Positions 16,723-25,441 of a stretch of 64,000 nt of DNA are shown in pieces. The position numbers and the translations under genes were made by a program. The DNA is from Sporosarcina sp. ACRSL. Lineage in GTDB: Bacteria; Bacillota; Bacilli; Bacillales_A; Planococcaceae. Within the stretch, counting starts at the first letter, position 1. Each line of letters starts with the position of its first letter. The notes beneath the pieces are model-generated. The model was given only the letters and a program-made list of their open reading frames with translations. It ran no database searches and was not told the origin of the DNA. The stretch covers positions 1-64,000 of the forward strand of contig NZ_JAKRNT010000001.1 of assembly GCF_022346605.1 (NCBI RefSeq), written 5' to 3'.

Positions 16723-16760
16723 AAAAAGTCGTTCAAAGAGCATACTTTGAACGACTTTTT
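16723..16760. terminator. Bidirectional terminator between ytmA and the amidohydrolase
   Basis: A 16-bp perfect stem AAAAAGTCGTTCAAAG..CTTTGAACGACTTTTT that ends in A- and T-runs, usable in both directions. Confidence 0.9.
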
Positions 16761-16765
16761 GTTTA

Positions 16766-17947
16766 TTATTCCTGAACACTACAAACAACTAATCCTACAG
16801 CTTTTGCTGCGACGAGGAGTGAATCTTCATCGATATCGAATTTTGGATGGTGGTTAAAATATGGTTTTTCCACACCTTTAGGAGTACAGCCGATATAGAA
16901 GAAACAAGCAGGGAATTTCTCCGCGTAATAGGCAAAGTCTTCGGAAGGTGCCATTGGAGGCACTTCCTTCACTTCTGTAATTTCCTTTACATTCGCGTTT
17001 TTAAGCGTTTCCGCTACTTTTTCCGTAACCTCAGGATCGTTGTACAATGGTGGATAATCCGGAGTATACGTCAAATCACATTGCACATCGAACTCTTCTT
17101 CGAGTCCTTTCACCATACGTTTGACTTCCCGTTCAATGATTTCTTTCGTTTCTATCGTCATATAACGGATATCACCTTCAAGCTCCACACTATCCTTAAT
17201 GACATTAAACGTGCCCGCTCCATCAAACGATCCGATTGTTATAACACCAACGCTAAAAGGACTGAGTCTCCGGCTGATAATCGTTTGGATAGCAGTCACG
17301 AAGTGAGCACCCGCAACAATTGCGTCGTTTGCTAAATGAGGGGACGAACCGTGTCCGCCTCTACCTTGTATTTTCAGCTTCATGTATGCCCGTCCATTAA
17401 AAGCGTAGCCTTTATTGTAACCGACCATACCGGCAGGGGAAATCGGCAGCAAATGAATGCCATACACTTCATCCAAATCATCCAACAGTCCAGATTCTAC
17501 AATGCTTTTTGCTCCGCCAGGCGGAACCTCTTCCGCATGCTGATGAATGATTTTAATCGTGCCGGATAGCTCGTCTTTCAATTGAATTAAGCAATCTGCA
17601 AGGACTAACAAATAGGCTGTATGCCCGTCGTGTCCACATGCATGCATGACGCCTTCATTTTTAGATTTGAACGGCACATCCGCTTCTTCCACAATCGGAA
17701 GTGCATCAAAATCTGCACGCAATCCAATCGTTTTTCCGGGCTTTCCACCTTTAATCGTAACGATGATTCCGTACCCATTCCCGACATTCGTTTGGATATC
17801 AACGTCCTTGCCTTTATAGAAATCAGCAATATATTGAGCCGTTTTCTCTTCCTCAAATGATAATTCTGGATTTTCATGTAAATAACGGCGAATTTCAATC
17901 ATTTCATCTTTACGCTCATCAAGCATTTGCATTAGTTTTTCTCTCAC
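16766..17947 (-). CDS. M20D family amidohydrolase (N-acyl amino acid / hippurate type)
   Basis: Dinuclear-metal amidohydrolase of about 393 residues that removes acyl groups from amino acids or related amides. Signatures: RRYLHENPELSFEE, GLRADFDALPI, MHACGHDGHTA (metal ligands), HQHAEEVPPGGA (metal-binding Glu) and GRGGHGSSPHLANDA (dimerisation domain). The late ligand is in YFNHHPKFDID. The GTG at 17947 has GGGAG ten bases upstream; the earlier GTG (17956) is only one base from it. It starts 15 bp after the NorB-like gene and is probably co-transcribed with it. Specific substrate not deducible. Confidence 0.88.
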   Translation of the reverse strand: MREKLMQMLDERKDEMIEIRRYLHENPELSFEEEKTAQYIADFYKGKDVDIQTNVGNGYGIIVTIKGGKPGKTIGLRADFDALPIVEEADVPFKSKNEGVMHACGHDGHTAYLLVLADCLIQLKDELSGTIKIIHQHAEEVPPGGAKSIVESGLLDDLDEVYGIHLLPISPAGMVGYNKGYAFNGRAYMKLKIQGRGGHGSSPHLANDAIVAGAHFVTAIQTIISRRLSPFSVGVITIGSFDGAGTFNVIKDSVELEGDIRYMTIETKEIIEREVKRMVKGLEEEFDVQCDLTYTPDYPPLYNDPEVTEKVAETLKNANVKEITEVKEVPPMAPSEDFAYYAEKFPACFFYIGCTPKGVEKPYFNHHPKFDIDEDSLLVAAKAVGLVVCSVQE

Positions 17948-17962
17948 GAAATCCACACTCCC

Positions 17963-19348
17963 TTATTTAGCTTCGCTTTTACCAGCATTATTTGGAACCA
18001 TGAAGATAATGGATACCAATGCAATTGCCGCGAAAATGACATTAGCAATGATCCCTCCAGTGGCAGCTGCGTGTACGCCGATATTATCAGAAATCATGGC
18101 ATAGACAGTGGCTGAGATGGCAACCCCAAAAGCTGAACCGAGTGAACTTGCCATTTTATAGATTCCCGAAGCTGCACCAATTTTTTCGTCCGGCGCATTC
18201 GAAACGGCAGTGTCTGTAGAAGGTGTTGCATAGATCCCTAACCCAAGTCCGAACACAGCGAAACCTAAAAATACTACGACTGTATAAGCGAAATCCGGTA
18301 AAAACGTTAGACCCATAACACCAACTCCGATGAGTGTGAATAAAGTACCCCAAACCATTGGTTTTTTTGCACCGACCTTTTGAAGAATCTTTTCTCCGAC
18401 GCGGATCATGGAGAGTACGACAACTAAATAACCGATGGAAAGCATACCTGATTGGAAAGATGTAAATCCTCGTCCTTCTTGTACGTACGTATTTGCAACG
18501 ACAAGCGTTCCAGCCACAGCATTTAGCAAGAAGTTTGAAATAGTTGCCCCTGTATAGGGCATGTTTTTAAATAAATTAAAATCGATTAAAGCGTTTTCCT
18601 TGCCATTCTCTACTTTAATGAAGGCAAACGCCCCAATTATTGAAACGGCAATCAAGATAATCGTAACCCAGTTTGTCCAACCTAGTTGGTCACCTTGTGT
18701 GATAAAAATATTCAACGCTAACATTGTGATGATGAAGACAATCAGACCGCTAATATCAAACTTGGAATTTCCCGTTTGTTTTGCTTTACTTTCTGGTGTG
18801 TCCTTAATTAGCCATAAAGCAAGTATTGCAAAGATAATGGAGAAAATAAAAATCCATTTCCATCCCATATATGTTGCAACTGCTCCACCGAATAACGAAC
18901 ACACTCCAGATCCACCCCAGGAACCGATTGACCAGTAACTTAGTGCCCTTTGACGTTCAGCGCCTTCAAAATAATCTTTCATTAATGCAATCGTCGCAGG
19001 CATAATGCAAGCAGCAGATACTCCTTGAATGATCCGACCAACAATGAGTAAAAATGAACCTGTTGCTAAAACTAAACATAGAGACCCGATAATACTTAAA
19101 AAAAGTCCGATATTTGTCAGTTTTTTTCGTCCGAACTTATCGGCAAGGCCACCTGCCGCTACGATAAAAATTCCGGAAAATAATGCAGTTAAACTAATGG
19201 CGATGTTTAATGTCCCTGACGAAACGCCTAAATCCGTTTGTACCGCAGGAACAACGTTCACCATTGCTTGAGCGAACAGCCAAAATGTCAATACCCCGAA
19301 TACAATCCCGGTAATTAATTTATTTGTACCTTTGTAGGCAGTTGTCAT
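17963..19348 (-). CDS. norB: NorB-like multidrug efflux transporter (MFS, 14 TM)
   Basis: A 461-residue major facilitator of the DHA2 drug:proton antiporter family, inner membrane. It shows about 14 hydrophobic segments and the motif A loop GGLADKFGRKKLTNIG. The stretches LTFWLFAQAMVNVVP and QRALSYWSIGSWGGSGVCS strongly resemble Staphylococcus aureus NorB as I remember it; NorB exports quinolones and other compounds. The start is ATG 19348 with AAGGGAGAGC upstream; an upstream in-frame ATG (19411) has no binding site. An M20 amidohydrolase follows closely. The substrate range here is inference. Confidence 0.85.
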   Translation of the reverse strand: MTTAYKGTNKLITGIVFGVLTFWLFAQAMVNVVPAVQTDLGVSSGTLNIAISLTALFSGIFIVAAGGLADKFGRKKLTNIGLFLSIIGSLCLVLATGSFLLIVGRIIQGVSAACIMPATIALMKDYFEGAERQRALSYWSIGSWGGSGVCSLFGGAVATYMGWKWIFIFSIIFAILALWLIKDTPESKAKQTGNSKFDISGLIVFIITMLALNIFITQGDQLGWTNWVTIILIAVSIIGAFAFIKVENGKENALIDFNLFKNMPYTGATISNFLLNAVAGTLVVANTYVQEGRGFTSFQSGMLSIGYLVVVLSMIRVGEKILQKVGAKKPMVWGTLFTLIGVGVMGLTFLPDFAYTVVVFLGFAVFGLGLGIYATPSTDTAVSNAPDEKIGAASGIYKMASSLGSAFGVAISATVYAMISDNIGVHAAATGGIIANVIFAAIALVSIIFMVPNNAGKSEAK

Positions 19349-19480
19349 AATATGCTCTCCCTTATTTTTATTTCTTGATTTATTGTTTGCAGTGCTGTTG
19401 AATCTATGCACAAATGAAAATGGACGAATAGAAGGGAAAGGGGATATGACTGTGGGATTGTAAGGAAAAAAGGAAGAAAT

Positions 19481-19513
19481 AAAAAAATCCAGATGCCTTT
19501 CAGCACCTGGATT
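19481..19513 (-). terminator. pckA terminator
   Basis: On the minus strand AATCCAGGTGCT-GAAA-GGCATCTGGATT is followed by TTTTTTATTT. Confidence 0.85.
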
Positions 19514-19521
19514 GCAATTTA

Positions 19522-21108
19522 TTAAGCGATGGGTCCGCCTTTTTGAGTGATTTCTTCAGAAACATGACCGAATTTCTTGAAGTTCTCGCGGAAGAGATCT
19601 GCCAATTCTTTCGCTTTTTGATCGTACGCCGCCGGATCGCTCCATGCATTGCGAGGGTTCAACACTTCAGTCGGCACGCCCTCTACTGCTTTTGGCATTG
19701 CAAGACCAAAGATTGCGTTCTCCTCGAATTCGACATTATTCAATTTGCCAGCAATTGCTGCACGAACCATTGTGCGAGTATGCTTCAATTCCATACGTTT
19801 GCCGACTCCATATTCGCCGCCAGTCCAACCTGTGTTGACGAGGAATACTTGCGCGTTGTGCTCATCGATTTTCTTCCCGAGCATTTCAGCGTAAACTGTC
19901 GCTGGAAGCGGAAGGAACGGAGAGCCGAAGCATGTCGAGAATGTAGCTTCCGGTGAAGTGACACCGCGCTCAGTTCCAGCAAGCTTCGAAGTGAAGCCGC
20001 TGAGGAAGTGATACATTGCTTGTTCCTTCGTCAATTTAGAAATCGGAGGCAATACGCCGAATGCATCCGCAGTCAAGAAGACGATTGCTTTAGGATGTCC
20101 TGCGACAGAAGGCGTCACAATGTTATCGATATTGTGAATCGGATATGCTGCACGTGTATTTTCAGTTAAGGAATTATCATCATAGTCCGGTACGCGTGTT
20201 GTTGGATCAAGCACAACGTTCTCAAGAACAGAACCGAATTGGATCGCTCCAAAGATTTCAGGCTCTTTCTCCTCGGATAAATTGATGCATTTCGCATAGC
20301 AACCGCCTTCGATATTGAATACGCCGTTATCTGACCAGCCATGCTCATCATCACCGATCAGCTTACGGTCTGCATCCGCAGAAAGTGTCGTTTTTCCAGT
20401 ACCGGAAAGACCGAAGAATAATGCTACGTCTCCATCTTCACCAACGTTTGCAGAGCAGTGCATTGGTAGAATTCCATGCTCTGGGAGCAAGTAGTTCATG
20501 ACGGAGAAAATTGATTTTTTCATTTCTCCAGCATATTCCGTTCCACCAATCAACACAATTCGCTTCTCAAGTGATACAATGATGAAGGTTTCGGAATTCG
20601 TTCCGTCTACTGCCGGATCCGCTTTGAATGTCGGAGCAGAAATAACCGTGAATTGCGCTTCATGCGCTTTCAGTTCTTCTGCTGTCGGACGGATGAATAG
20701 ATTGTGAACGAATAGGTTTTGCCAAGCGAATTCATTGATAACTTGGATAGAGAGCTGTGAGTGTTTATCCGCGCCAGCAAAGCCTTTGAAAACGAAAAGC
20801 TCATCTTTTGTTTTTAAGTGGTTAAGAACTTTCTTATATAATGAATCAAAGATTTCAGATGAAATCGGGCGGTTCACTTTGCCCCAGTCAATTTTGTCTT
20901 TAGAAGAATCTTCTTCGACAATATATTTGTCCTCGGGAGAACGACCTGTATACTTTCCTGTCTCCGCAGAGAGTGCGCCGTCTGCAGAAAGTTTTGCTTC
21001 TCCACGTGAAGTCGCTTTTTCAACCAGTTCTGCAACAGAAAGTTGGATGTTGACATTGCTGCCTGAAAGTAACTCGTGTAATCCGTTTTCAATTTTAGCT
21101 GAAATCAT
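19522..21108 (-). CDS. pckA: Phosphoenolpyruvate carboxykinase (ATP)
   Basis: Converts oxaloacetate and ATP to PEP and CO2, the first step of gluconeogenesis. 528 residues, family length. The kinase P-loop [15 protein letters not shown], the metal-binding [18 protein letters not shown] near the N-terminus (substrate binding) and FSTCFGSPF are all present. ATG 21108 is preceded by AAAGGACGG. Upstream lies a match to the CcpN operator overlapping the promoter, consistent with repression during glycolytic growth. Divergent from metK. Confidence 0.97.
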   Translation of the reverse strand: MISAKIENGLHELLSGSNVNIQLSVAELVEKATSRGEAKLSADGALSAETGKYTGRSPEDKYIVEEDSSKDKIDWGKVNRPISSEIFDSLYKKVLNHLKTKDELFVFKGFAGADKHSQLSIQVINEFAWQNLFVHNLFIRPTAEELKAHEAQFTVISAPTFKADPAVDGTNSETFIIVSLEKRIVLIGGTEYAGEMKKSIFSVMNYLLPEHGILPMHCSANVGEDGDVALFFGLSGTGKTTLSADADRKLIGDDEHGWSDNGVFNIEGGCYAKCINLSEEKEPEIFGAIQFGSVLENVVLDPTTRVPDYDDNSLTENTRAAYPIHNIDNIVTPSVAGHPKAIVFLTADAFGVLPPISKLTKEQAMYHFLSGFTSKLAGTERGVTSPEATFSTCFGSPFLPLPATVYAEMLGKKIDEHNAQVFLVNTGWTGGEYGVGKRMELKHTRTMVRAAIAGKLNNVEFEENAIFGLAMPKAVEGVPTEVLNPRNAWSDPAAYDQKAKELADLFRENFKKFGHVSEEITQKGGPIA

Positions 21109-21146
21109 TTATCGTACCGTCCTTTGCATGTAATCCCATTTGATGG

Positions 21147-21178
21147 GTAACAACACATTTCGTAAATAGTATAACACA
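21147..21178 (-). promoter_or_regulatory. pckA promoter region with CcpN-like operator pair
   Basis: On the minus strand TGTGTTATACT (21178-21168) fits the published CcpN motif TRTGHYATAYW at every position and includes a TATACT -10 box. A second related copy, TGTGTTGTTAC (21157-21147), starts exactly 21 bp downstream. B. subtilis pckA is a CcpN target. The -35 box is poor (TAGATT). Confidence 0.6.
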
Positions 21179-21233
21179 TTTAGAATAATAATCTATACTA
21201 ATTAAAAACTCAAGCATATATGTCAAAAAAGAT

Positions 21234-21262
21234 TTGACAAAGTGCATATTATTTCGTAGGAT
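21234..21262 (+). promoter_or_regulatory. metK leader promoter
   Basis: A perfect TTGACA (21234-21239) is 17 bp from TAGGAT (21257-21262), ideally placed for a transcript starting just before the SAM riboswitch. Confidence 0.75.
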
Positions 21263-21279
21263 TGTTTATTGAACGGATA

Positions 21280-21457
21280 CTCTTATCCCGAGCTGGCGGA
21301 GGGACAGGCCCTATGAAGCCCGGCAACCTGCGCATAATACTTGCGAGAAGGTGCCAAACCTGGAGCAAGGTGAACTCCTTGGACGATAAGAGTGAAAGGT
21401 GCTGCTTTTGAAATTCTGCCTTTCCTCATGTATATTTACGTGAGCGAAGGGCTTTTT
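21280..21457 (+). ncRNA. SAM-I (S-box) riboswitch with terminator, metK leader
   Basis: The aptamer 21280-21391 has closing helix CTCTTATC..GATAAGAG, the K-turn and core GGCGGAGGGA..GGCCCTATGAAGCCCGGCAA and the AAGGTGCCAAACCTGGAGCAA segment, all canonical for S-box RNA. The expression platform is an imperfect hairpin with GAAGGGC followed by TTTTTT at about 21413-21457. SAM binding should terminate transcription before metK, giving feedback control of SAM synthesis. 21458-21579 is leader without further recognisable structure. Confidence 0.95.
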
Positions 21458-21579
21458 TATTGATTTTATTTGGGCCCTTAATCCTTGTGTATGTTGACGT
21501 CGACTCTCTAGGCGCTAAACTGACTGGGACAAACAGAGTACCGTATCAATATTTGCAAGCCTTTAAGGAGGAAATTACA

Positions 21580-22782
21580 ATGACAAATCGCCGATTGTTC
21601 ACTTCAGAATCGGTAACGGAAGGACATCCAGACAAAATGTGCGATCAGATTTCAGACGCCATTTTGGATGCAATTCTAGAGGAAGACCCGAATGCACGCG
21701 TCGCGTGTGAAACGACAATTACGACAGGCCTCGTTTTAGTCATCGGGGAAATTACGACGACAACATACGTTGACATCCCGAAAGTTGTACGGGACACAGT
21801 GAAAGAAATCGGATATACTCGTGCGAAATTCGGATTCGACTGGGAGACTTCATCGGTATTGACATCGATCGACGAACAATCCCCTGATATCGCAGCGAGC
21901 GTTGACCAGGCACTCGAAGCACGCGAAGGGACAATGAGTGATGAAGAGCTTGAAGCGATCGGAGCGGGGGACCAAGGGCTAATGTTTGGTTATGCTTGCA
22001 ATGAAACGCCAGAGCTGATGCCAATGCCGATCAGTTTATCTCATAAGCTTTCCCGCAGACTTGCGCAAGTGAGGAAAGATGACACGCTTGACTATTTGCG
22101 CCCTGATGGTAAAACGCAAGTGACCGTCGAGTACGATGAAGACAACCGACCTGTTAGAATCGATACGATTGTCATTTCGACGCAACACCATCCTGATATT
22201 ACACTCGAACAAATTCAGCAAGACATTAAAGATCATGTCATCTATCCGGTTGTGCCAGCAGAGCTATTGGATGAAGAAACGAAATACTTCATTAACCCAT
22301 CTGGTCGTTTCGTCATCGGTGGACCACAAGGAGACGCCGGTTTGACAGGAAGGAAAATTATCGTCGATACGTATGGCGGCTATGCGCGTCATGGCGGCGG
22401 CGCGTTTTCCGGAAAAGACGCAACAAAAGTTGACCGTTCTGCATCTTATGCAGCTCGGTATGTAGCGAAGAACATCGTTGCTGCAGGTCTTGCAGAACGT
22501 TGTGAAGTCCAACTTGCATATGCAATTGGTGTGGCAAAACCGGTTTCGATTTCAATCGATACATTCGGAACAGGAAAAGTCGAGGAAAGCAAACTGGTGG
22601 AAATTGTACGTGAGCTCTTCGACTTACGCCCGGCAGGCATTATAAAAATGCTTGACCTTCGCCGTCCGATCTACAAACAGACAGCGGCATACGGCCATTT
22701 CGGACGCACTGACGTCGAACTCCCTTGGGAGCAGACAGATAAAGCGGCAGACTTGATTGCAAGAGCAGGTATGACCGTATAA
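21580..22782 (+). CDS. metK: S-adenosylmethionine synthetase
   Basis: Makes SAM from methionine and ATP. 400 residues with all family hallmarks: [20 protein letters not shown] (ATP-binding His), [32 protein letters not shown] and the P-loop-like [16 protein letters not shown]. The start at ATG 21580 is marked by AAGGAGGAAATTACA; longer in-frame extension into the leader is not protein-like. It is controlled by the S-box leader upstream and ends at its own terminator. Confidence 0.97.
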   Translation: MTNRRLFTSESVTEGHPDKMCDQISDAILDAILEEDPNARVACETTITTGLVLVIGEITTTTYVDIPKVVRDTVKEIGYTRAKFGFDWETSSVLTSIDEQSPDIAASVDQALEAREGTMSDEELEAIGAGDQGLMFGYACNETPELMPMPISLSHKLSRRLAQVRKDDTLDYLRPDGKTQVTVEYDEDNRPVRIDTIVISTQHHPDITLEQIQQDIKDHVIYPVVPAELLDEETKYFINPSGRFVIGGPQGDAGLTGRKIIVDTYGGYARHGGGAFSGKDATKVDRSASYAARYVAKNIVAAGLAERCEVQLAYAIGVAKPVSISIDTFGTGKVEESKLVEIVRELFDLRPAGIIKMLDLRRPIYKQTAAYGHFGRTDVELPWEQTDKAADLIARAGMTV

Positions 22783-22795
22783 TTATGTATATGAG

Positions 22796-22846
22796 AAACA
22801 GCAGCAATCCATCGTGGTAATCGATGAGTGCTGCTGTTTTTTGTCG
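22796..22846 (+). terminator. metK terminator
   Basis: AAACAGCAGCA..TGCTGCTGTTT stem with an inner ATCGTGG..CGAT bulge region, followed by TTTTG. Confidence 0.85.
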
Positions 22847-22958
22847 TTCATTGGCACAAACGCTTAATGAACTGGACGCAATAATGCTGAACTGAGAAAG
22901 GAACCTAACAAGATTGATAGCGTTTTTATATAATAATAGTAAGGCAGGTGAATCAGCA

Positions 22959-23045
22959 ATGAGTCTTCTAGTAGCGCTTATCGGTCTAGTTATTTTTGTC
23001 GTGTTGGTGGGTATTATCATTTTAATTGTTTCGAAAAATAAGTAA
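22959..23045 (+). CDS. 28-residue single-TM microprotein
   Basis: A short reading frame translating as MSLLVALIGLVIFVVLVGII then LIVSKNK: one uninterrupted hydrophobic helix with a basic C-terminus. It has a fair ribosome binding site (AAGGCAGGTG, spacing about eight), an AT-rich upstream region with TATAATAAT, and a hairpin directly after the stop. These make it a credible small membrane protein gene, but similarity and expression cannot be checked here. No function can be assigned. Confidence 0.5.
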   Translation: MSLLVALIGLVIFVVLVGIIILIVSKNK

Positions 23046-23070
23046 GGTGCTGCCAATTTACGCAGCACCT
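23045..23070. terminator. Hairpin between the microprotein gene and ytoA
   Basis: AGGTGCTGC..GCAGCACCT, a 9-bp perfect stem between converging genes. The T-run on the plus strand (ACTTTTTTATTTTT) starts about 13 bases later, so efficiency is uncertain. Confidence 0.5.
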
Positions 23071-23087
23071 CAGCCTGTTAGACTTTT

Positions 23088-23600
23088 TTATTTTTGCATT
23101 TCCTTATAGATTTGTCCTTTTTCAATATAGCTGTTCACAACGCGTTTCATTTCAGCTCGGTCGTCATCGTTTAATTCGCGAACGACTTTTGCGGGTGAGC
23201 CGAGGGCAAGGCAGCCTGGTGGTATTTTCTTTCCAGGGGGGACAAGGGCTCCGGCTCCGATAAATGCCCCTTCGCCGATTTCTGCGCCATCCAAAATGAT
23301 CGACCCCATTCCGATGAGTGCTCCTTTTCGGACGGTGCAACTATGTAGAAGCGCCTTATGCCCGACGGTTACGTCATCTTCGATCAATAATGTCTTCCCA
23401 GGGCTTTGGTGTAGGCAGCTCAAATCTTGGATGCTGACACGTTCTCCGATAATTGTTGGAGCGACGTCGCCCCGAATGACCGTGTTGAACCAGATGGACG
23501 AGTTTGCTCCGATCGTTACATCACCTGTAATTGTTGCATATTCCGCTACATAGACGGATGCATCGATTTTTGGTGTTTTTCCGTTGTATGAATAAATCAT
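23088..23600 (-). CDS. ytoA: YtoA, gamma-carbonic-anhydrase-like hexapeptide-repeat protein
   Basis: A 170-residue left-handed beta-helix protein built of hexapeptide repeats: ITGDVTIGANSSIWFNTVI, PTIIGERVSIQDLSCLH, IEDDVTVGHKALLHSCTV, and GALIGMGSIILDGAEIGEGA. Two metal-type His (H in LHQS, GHKALLHSC) resemble the zinc site of gamma carbonic anhydrases, as in the YrdA/PaaY branch. It is a trimer in relatives. ATG 23600 follows AGAGGAGACGTTC. B. subtilis ytoA sits beside ytpA in the same way. Enzymatic activity is not certain. Confidence 0.88.
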   Translation of the reverse strand: MIYSYNGKTPKIDASVYVAEYATITGDVTIGANSSIWFNTVIRGDVAPTIIGERVSIQDLSCLHQSPGKTLLIEDDVTVGHKALLHSCTVRKGALIGMGSIILDGAEIGEGAFIGAGALVPPGKKIPPGCLALGSPAKVVRELNDDDRAEMKRVVNSYIEKGQIYKEMQK

Positions 23601-23681
23601 GAACGTCTCCTCTTTTCTAGAAATCATGTATAATTTATCGTATCATAAAACTTTCAATTATATAAAGGGGAGGTGAGTGCC

Positions 23682-24470
23682 ATGTGGAAATGGGAAGCGG
23701 AAGGGCAGCCGAAAGCAGTTATCGCGATTGTCCATAATGCTTATGAACACCATCGACGATATGCGTGGCTGATCCAGAAGCTCCGAAACGGCGGATTCCA
23801 TGTAGTCACGACCGATCTACCGGGGCATGGCTCTGCAAACGGCAGAAAAATCCATGATGAATCGTTCGAGTCATATGTGAACCACGTAAAAAAGATGATT
23901 GACATTGCATTGCAAGATAATTTGCCGTTATTCGTCCTAGGGCACGGTCTTGGTGCAACTCTTGTCATGCATATTTTACAACGTGAAAAACTAGAATGTG
24001 CTGGCTTCATTTTCAGTTCACCTTGGCTCTCCCTGAAGCATCAGCCTTCCAAGTTTTCAGGGGTATTAACAAAGCTATCGAGCTCTATGAAAGTGAATCA
24101 TGACATTACAATCGAAATGTTAACGCGGAACTATGATATGTACATAGAATTTCAAAATGACCGAGATTATAGCTCCGTCGTCCTCACTTCCTGGTATCGT
24201 GAGTTGCTTGCGATGATGAAATCGATTACGAGTCATGAAGATAGTATTTTCGATGTTCCGGTCCTCATTCATACGGGGGAGAATGATAACATCACCGATG
24301 TTTCATTGGCAAAAAGATGGCTGTTGAACCAACATCTGTCGGAATTTCAATATAAGGAATGGAAAAGGCTTTACCACGATCTGTATCAAGAGCCAGAGAG
24401 GGAGGAAGTCTATTTGTACATCGAATCTTTCATGAACAATGTGCTCCGCTCGCTCGGCTATATTGTATAA
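23682..24470 (+). CDS. ytpA: YtpA-like alpha/beta hydrolase homologue lacking the nucleophile Ser
   Basis: A 262-residue alpha/beta hydrolase resembling B. subtilis YtpA (lysophospholipase/bacilysocin-related): MWKWEAEG start, RYAWLIQKLRNGGFHVVTTDLPGHG, WYRELLAMMKSI and LYHDLYQEPEREEV. The expected nucleophile elbow GHSMGG reads GHGLGA at residues 87-92, so the Ser is Gly89; the oxyanion HG is HN as well. The acid (TGENDNI) and late His (LYHD) remain. It is therefore probably not a normal hydrolase. ATG 23682 follows GGGGAGGTG at about seven bases. It is divergent from ytoA. Confidence 0.82.
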   Translation: MWKWEAEGQPKAVIAIVHNAYEHHRRYAWLIQKLRNGGFHVVTTDLPGHGSANGRKIHDESFESYVNHVKKMIDIALQDNLPLFVLGHGLGATLVMHILQREKLECAGFIFSSPWLSLKHQPSKFSGVLTKLSSSMKVNHDITIEMLTRNYDMYIEFQNDRDYSSVVLTSWYRELLAMMKSITSHEDSIFDVPVLIHTGENDNITDVSLAKRWLLNQHLSEFQYKEWKRLYHDLYQEPEREEVYLYIESFMNNVLRSLGYIV

Positions 24471-24497
24471 AGCAAACTATAAGGGGGAGTGGTTGTT

Positions 24498-25088
24498 TTG
24501 ACGATCATAGGATTTGTAAGACATGGTGTGACCGCGTGGAATAAAGAAGGTAGAGCGCAAGGCAGTTCGGATGTCCCTTTGGATGAAGAAGGGATTGAAA
24601 TGGCGAAGCGCGTGGCGGACAGATTGTCGAAGGAGCCGTGGGATGTCATTTACACGAGCCATTTGCAAAGGGCAAAGAAGACGGCAGAAATCATTGCGGA
24701 ACAAATGCCGGGCATTGAACTCGTGGAAGATGCACGATTGCGAGAAATCGGCGGAGGAAAGATTGAAGGGACGACCGAGGCAGAGCGCGTTGAAAAGTGG
24801 GGGAAAGATTGGAAACTGCTTGATATGGGGTTTGAAACACATAAGGCCATCGTTTCCCGCGGAATGGAATCCATTGAGGAAATCCAACAGAAACATGCCG
24901 GAAAACGGGTGTTGGTCGTCAGTCACGGTAGTTTCATTAAACATATGTTAAACGAACTCATAAAAGATAACGGCTATGAGCAAAGCCTAGATAATACATC
25001 ACTGACTATCATCGAACTAAAAGACGATAAAAACCTTTGCCATCTATTCAATTGTACTGCGCATTTACAAAAGACGGCGGAGTCTTAA
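24498..25088 (+). CDS. Histidine phosphatase family protein (PhoE/GpmB-like)
   Basis: A 196-residue member of the histidine phosphatase superfamily. It has the phospho-acceptor motif FVRHGVTAWNKEGRAQG near the N-terminus, YTSHLQRAKKTAEII, LREIGGGKIEG (Glu) and VVSHGSFIKHML (second His). Substrate may be a phosphorylated small molecule; the broad family prevents a closer call. TTG 24498 has GGGGGA nine bases upstream; GTG 24489 is too close to it. The last residues run to the edge of the dispersed repeat copy 2, which begins five bases after the stop codon. Confidence 0.85.
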   Translation: MTIIGFVRHGVTAWNKEGRAQGSSDVPLDEEGIEMAKRVADRLSKEPWDVIYTSHLQRAKKTAEIIAEQMPGIELVEDARLREIGGGKIEGTTEAERVEKWGKDWKLLDMGFETHKAIVSRGMESIEEIQQKHAGKRVLVVSHGSFIKHMLNELIKDNGYEQSLDNTSLTIIELKDDKNLCHLFNCTAHLQKTAES

Positions 25089-25092
25089 TCAA

Positions 25093-25340
25093 CCTCAGCC
25101 TGTTGACAAACGCTCGCATCCGTTGTTGGGGCCTACAGGAAGTAGGTCATGCATCCGTTGCCGCAGGACGCAGCGCCCTTAGGATGCCTTCATTCGCTCG
25201 TCCGCTCATGAACCTTAGTTCTATTCGCGTCTTCGCTCCACTTCGCGCGGGCTCGCAGGAGGCGAGTCATGCAACCGTCGCCACAGGACGTGGCGATCTT
25301 AGGTTGCCTTCCTTGACAAGCGTTTTCAATCAGGCTGAGG
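25093..25340. repeat. Dispersed structured repeat, copy 2 (248 bp), two hairpin modules
   Basis: Inverted relative to copy 1 (9751-9939). The ends are CCTCAGCCTGTTGACAAACG and CGTTTTCAATCAGGCTGAGG. Module A: CCTAC-AGGAA-GTAGG (25132-25146), then GCATCC/GGATGC (25151-25156, 25182-25187) enclosing TGCCGC-AGGAC-GCAGCG (25159-25175). Module B, exactly 120 bp on: CTCGC-AGGAG-GCGAG (25252-25266), GCAACC/GGTTGC (25271-25276, 25302-25307) enclosing CGCCAC-AGGAC-GTGGCG (25279-25295). Many stem differences between modules are compensatory. No gene is seen in the 25089-25441 gap. Confidence 0.9.
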
Positions 25341-25441
25341 ATATGTATTCTCTTAAATAATGAATCTTTGAAACGTAACCAATCATACCGGAAATGGTTT
25401 ATACTATATACTATAGAAATTGTAAGAACGGGGGCTTTCAC

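Noticed and set aside
23068..23079. CCTCAGCCTGTT after the microprotein gene as a third copy of the repeat end
   Set aside because: Only 12 bp match and none of the inner element follows; it may be chance or a small remnant.
25037..25360. Plus-strand frame through the dispersed repeat with an internally repeated protein sequence
   Set aside because: The duplication reflects the two hairpin modules; the frame has no start signal and overlaps the phosphatase gene.
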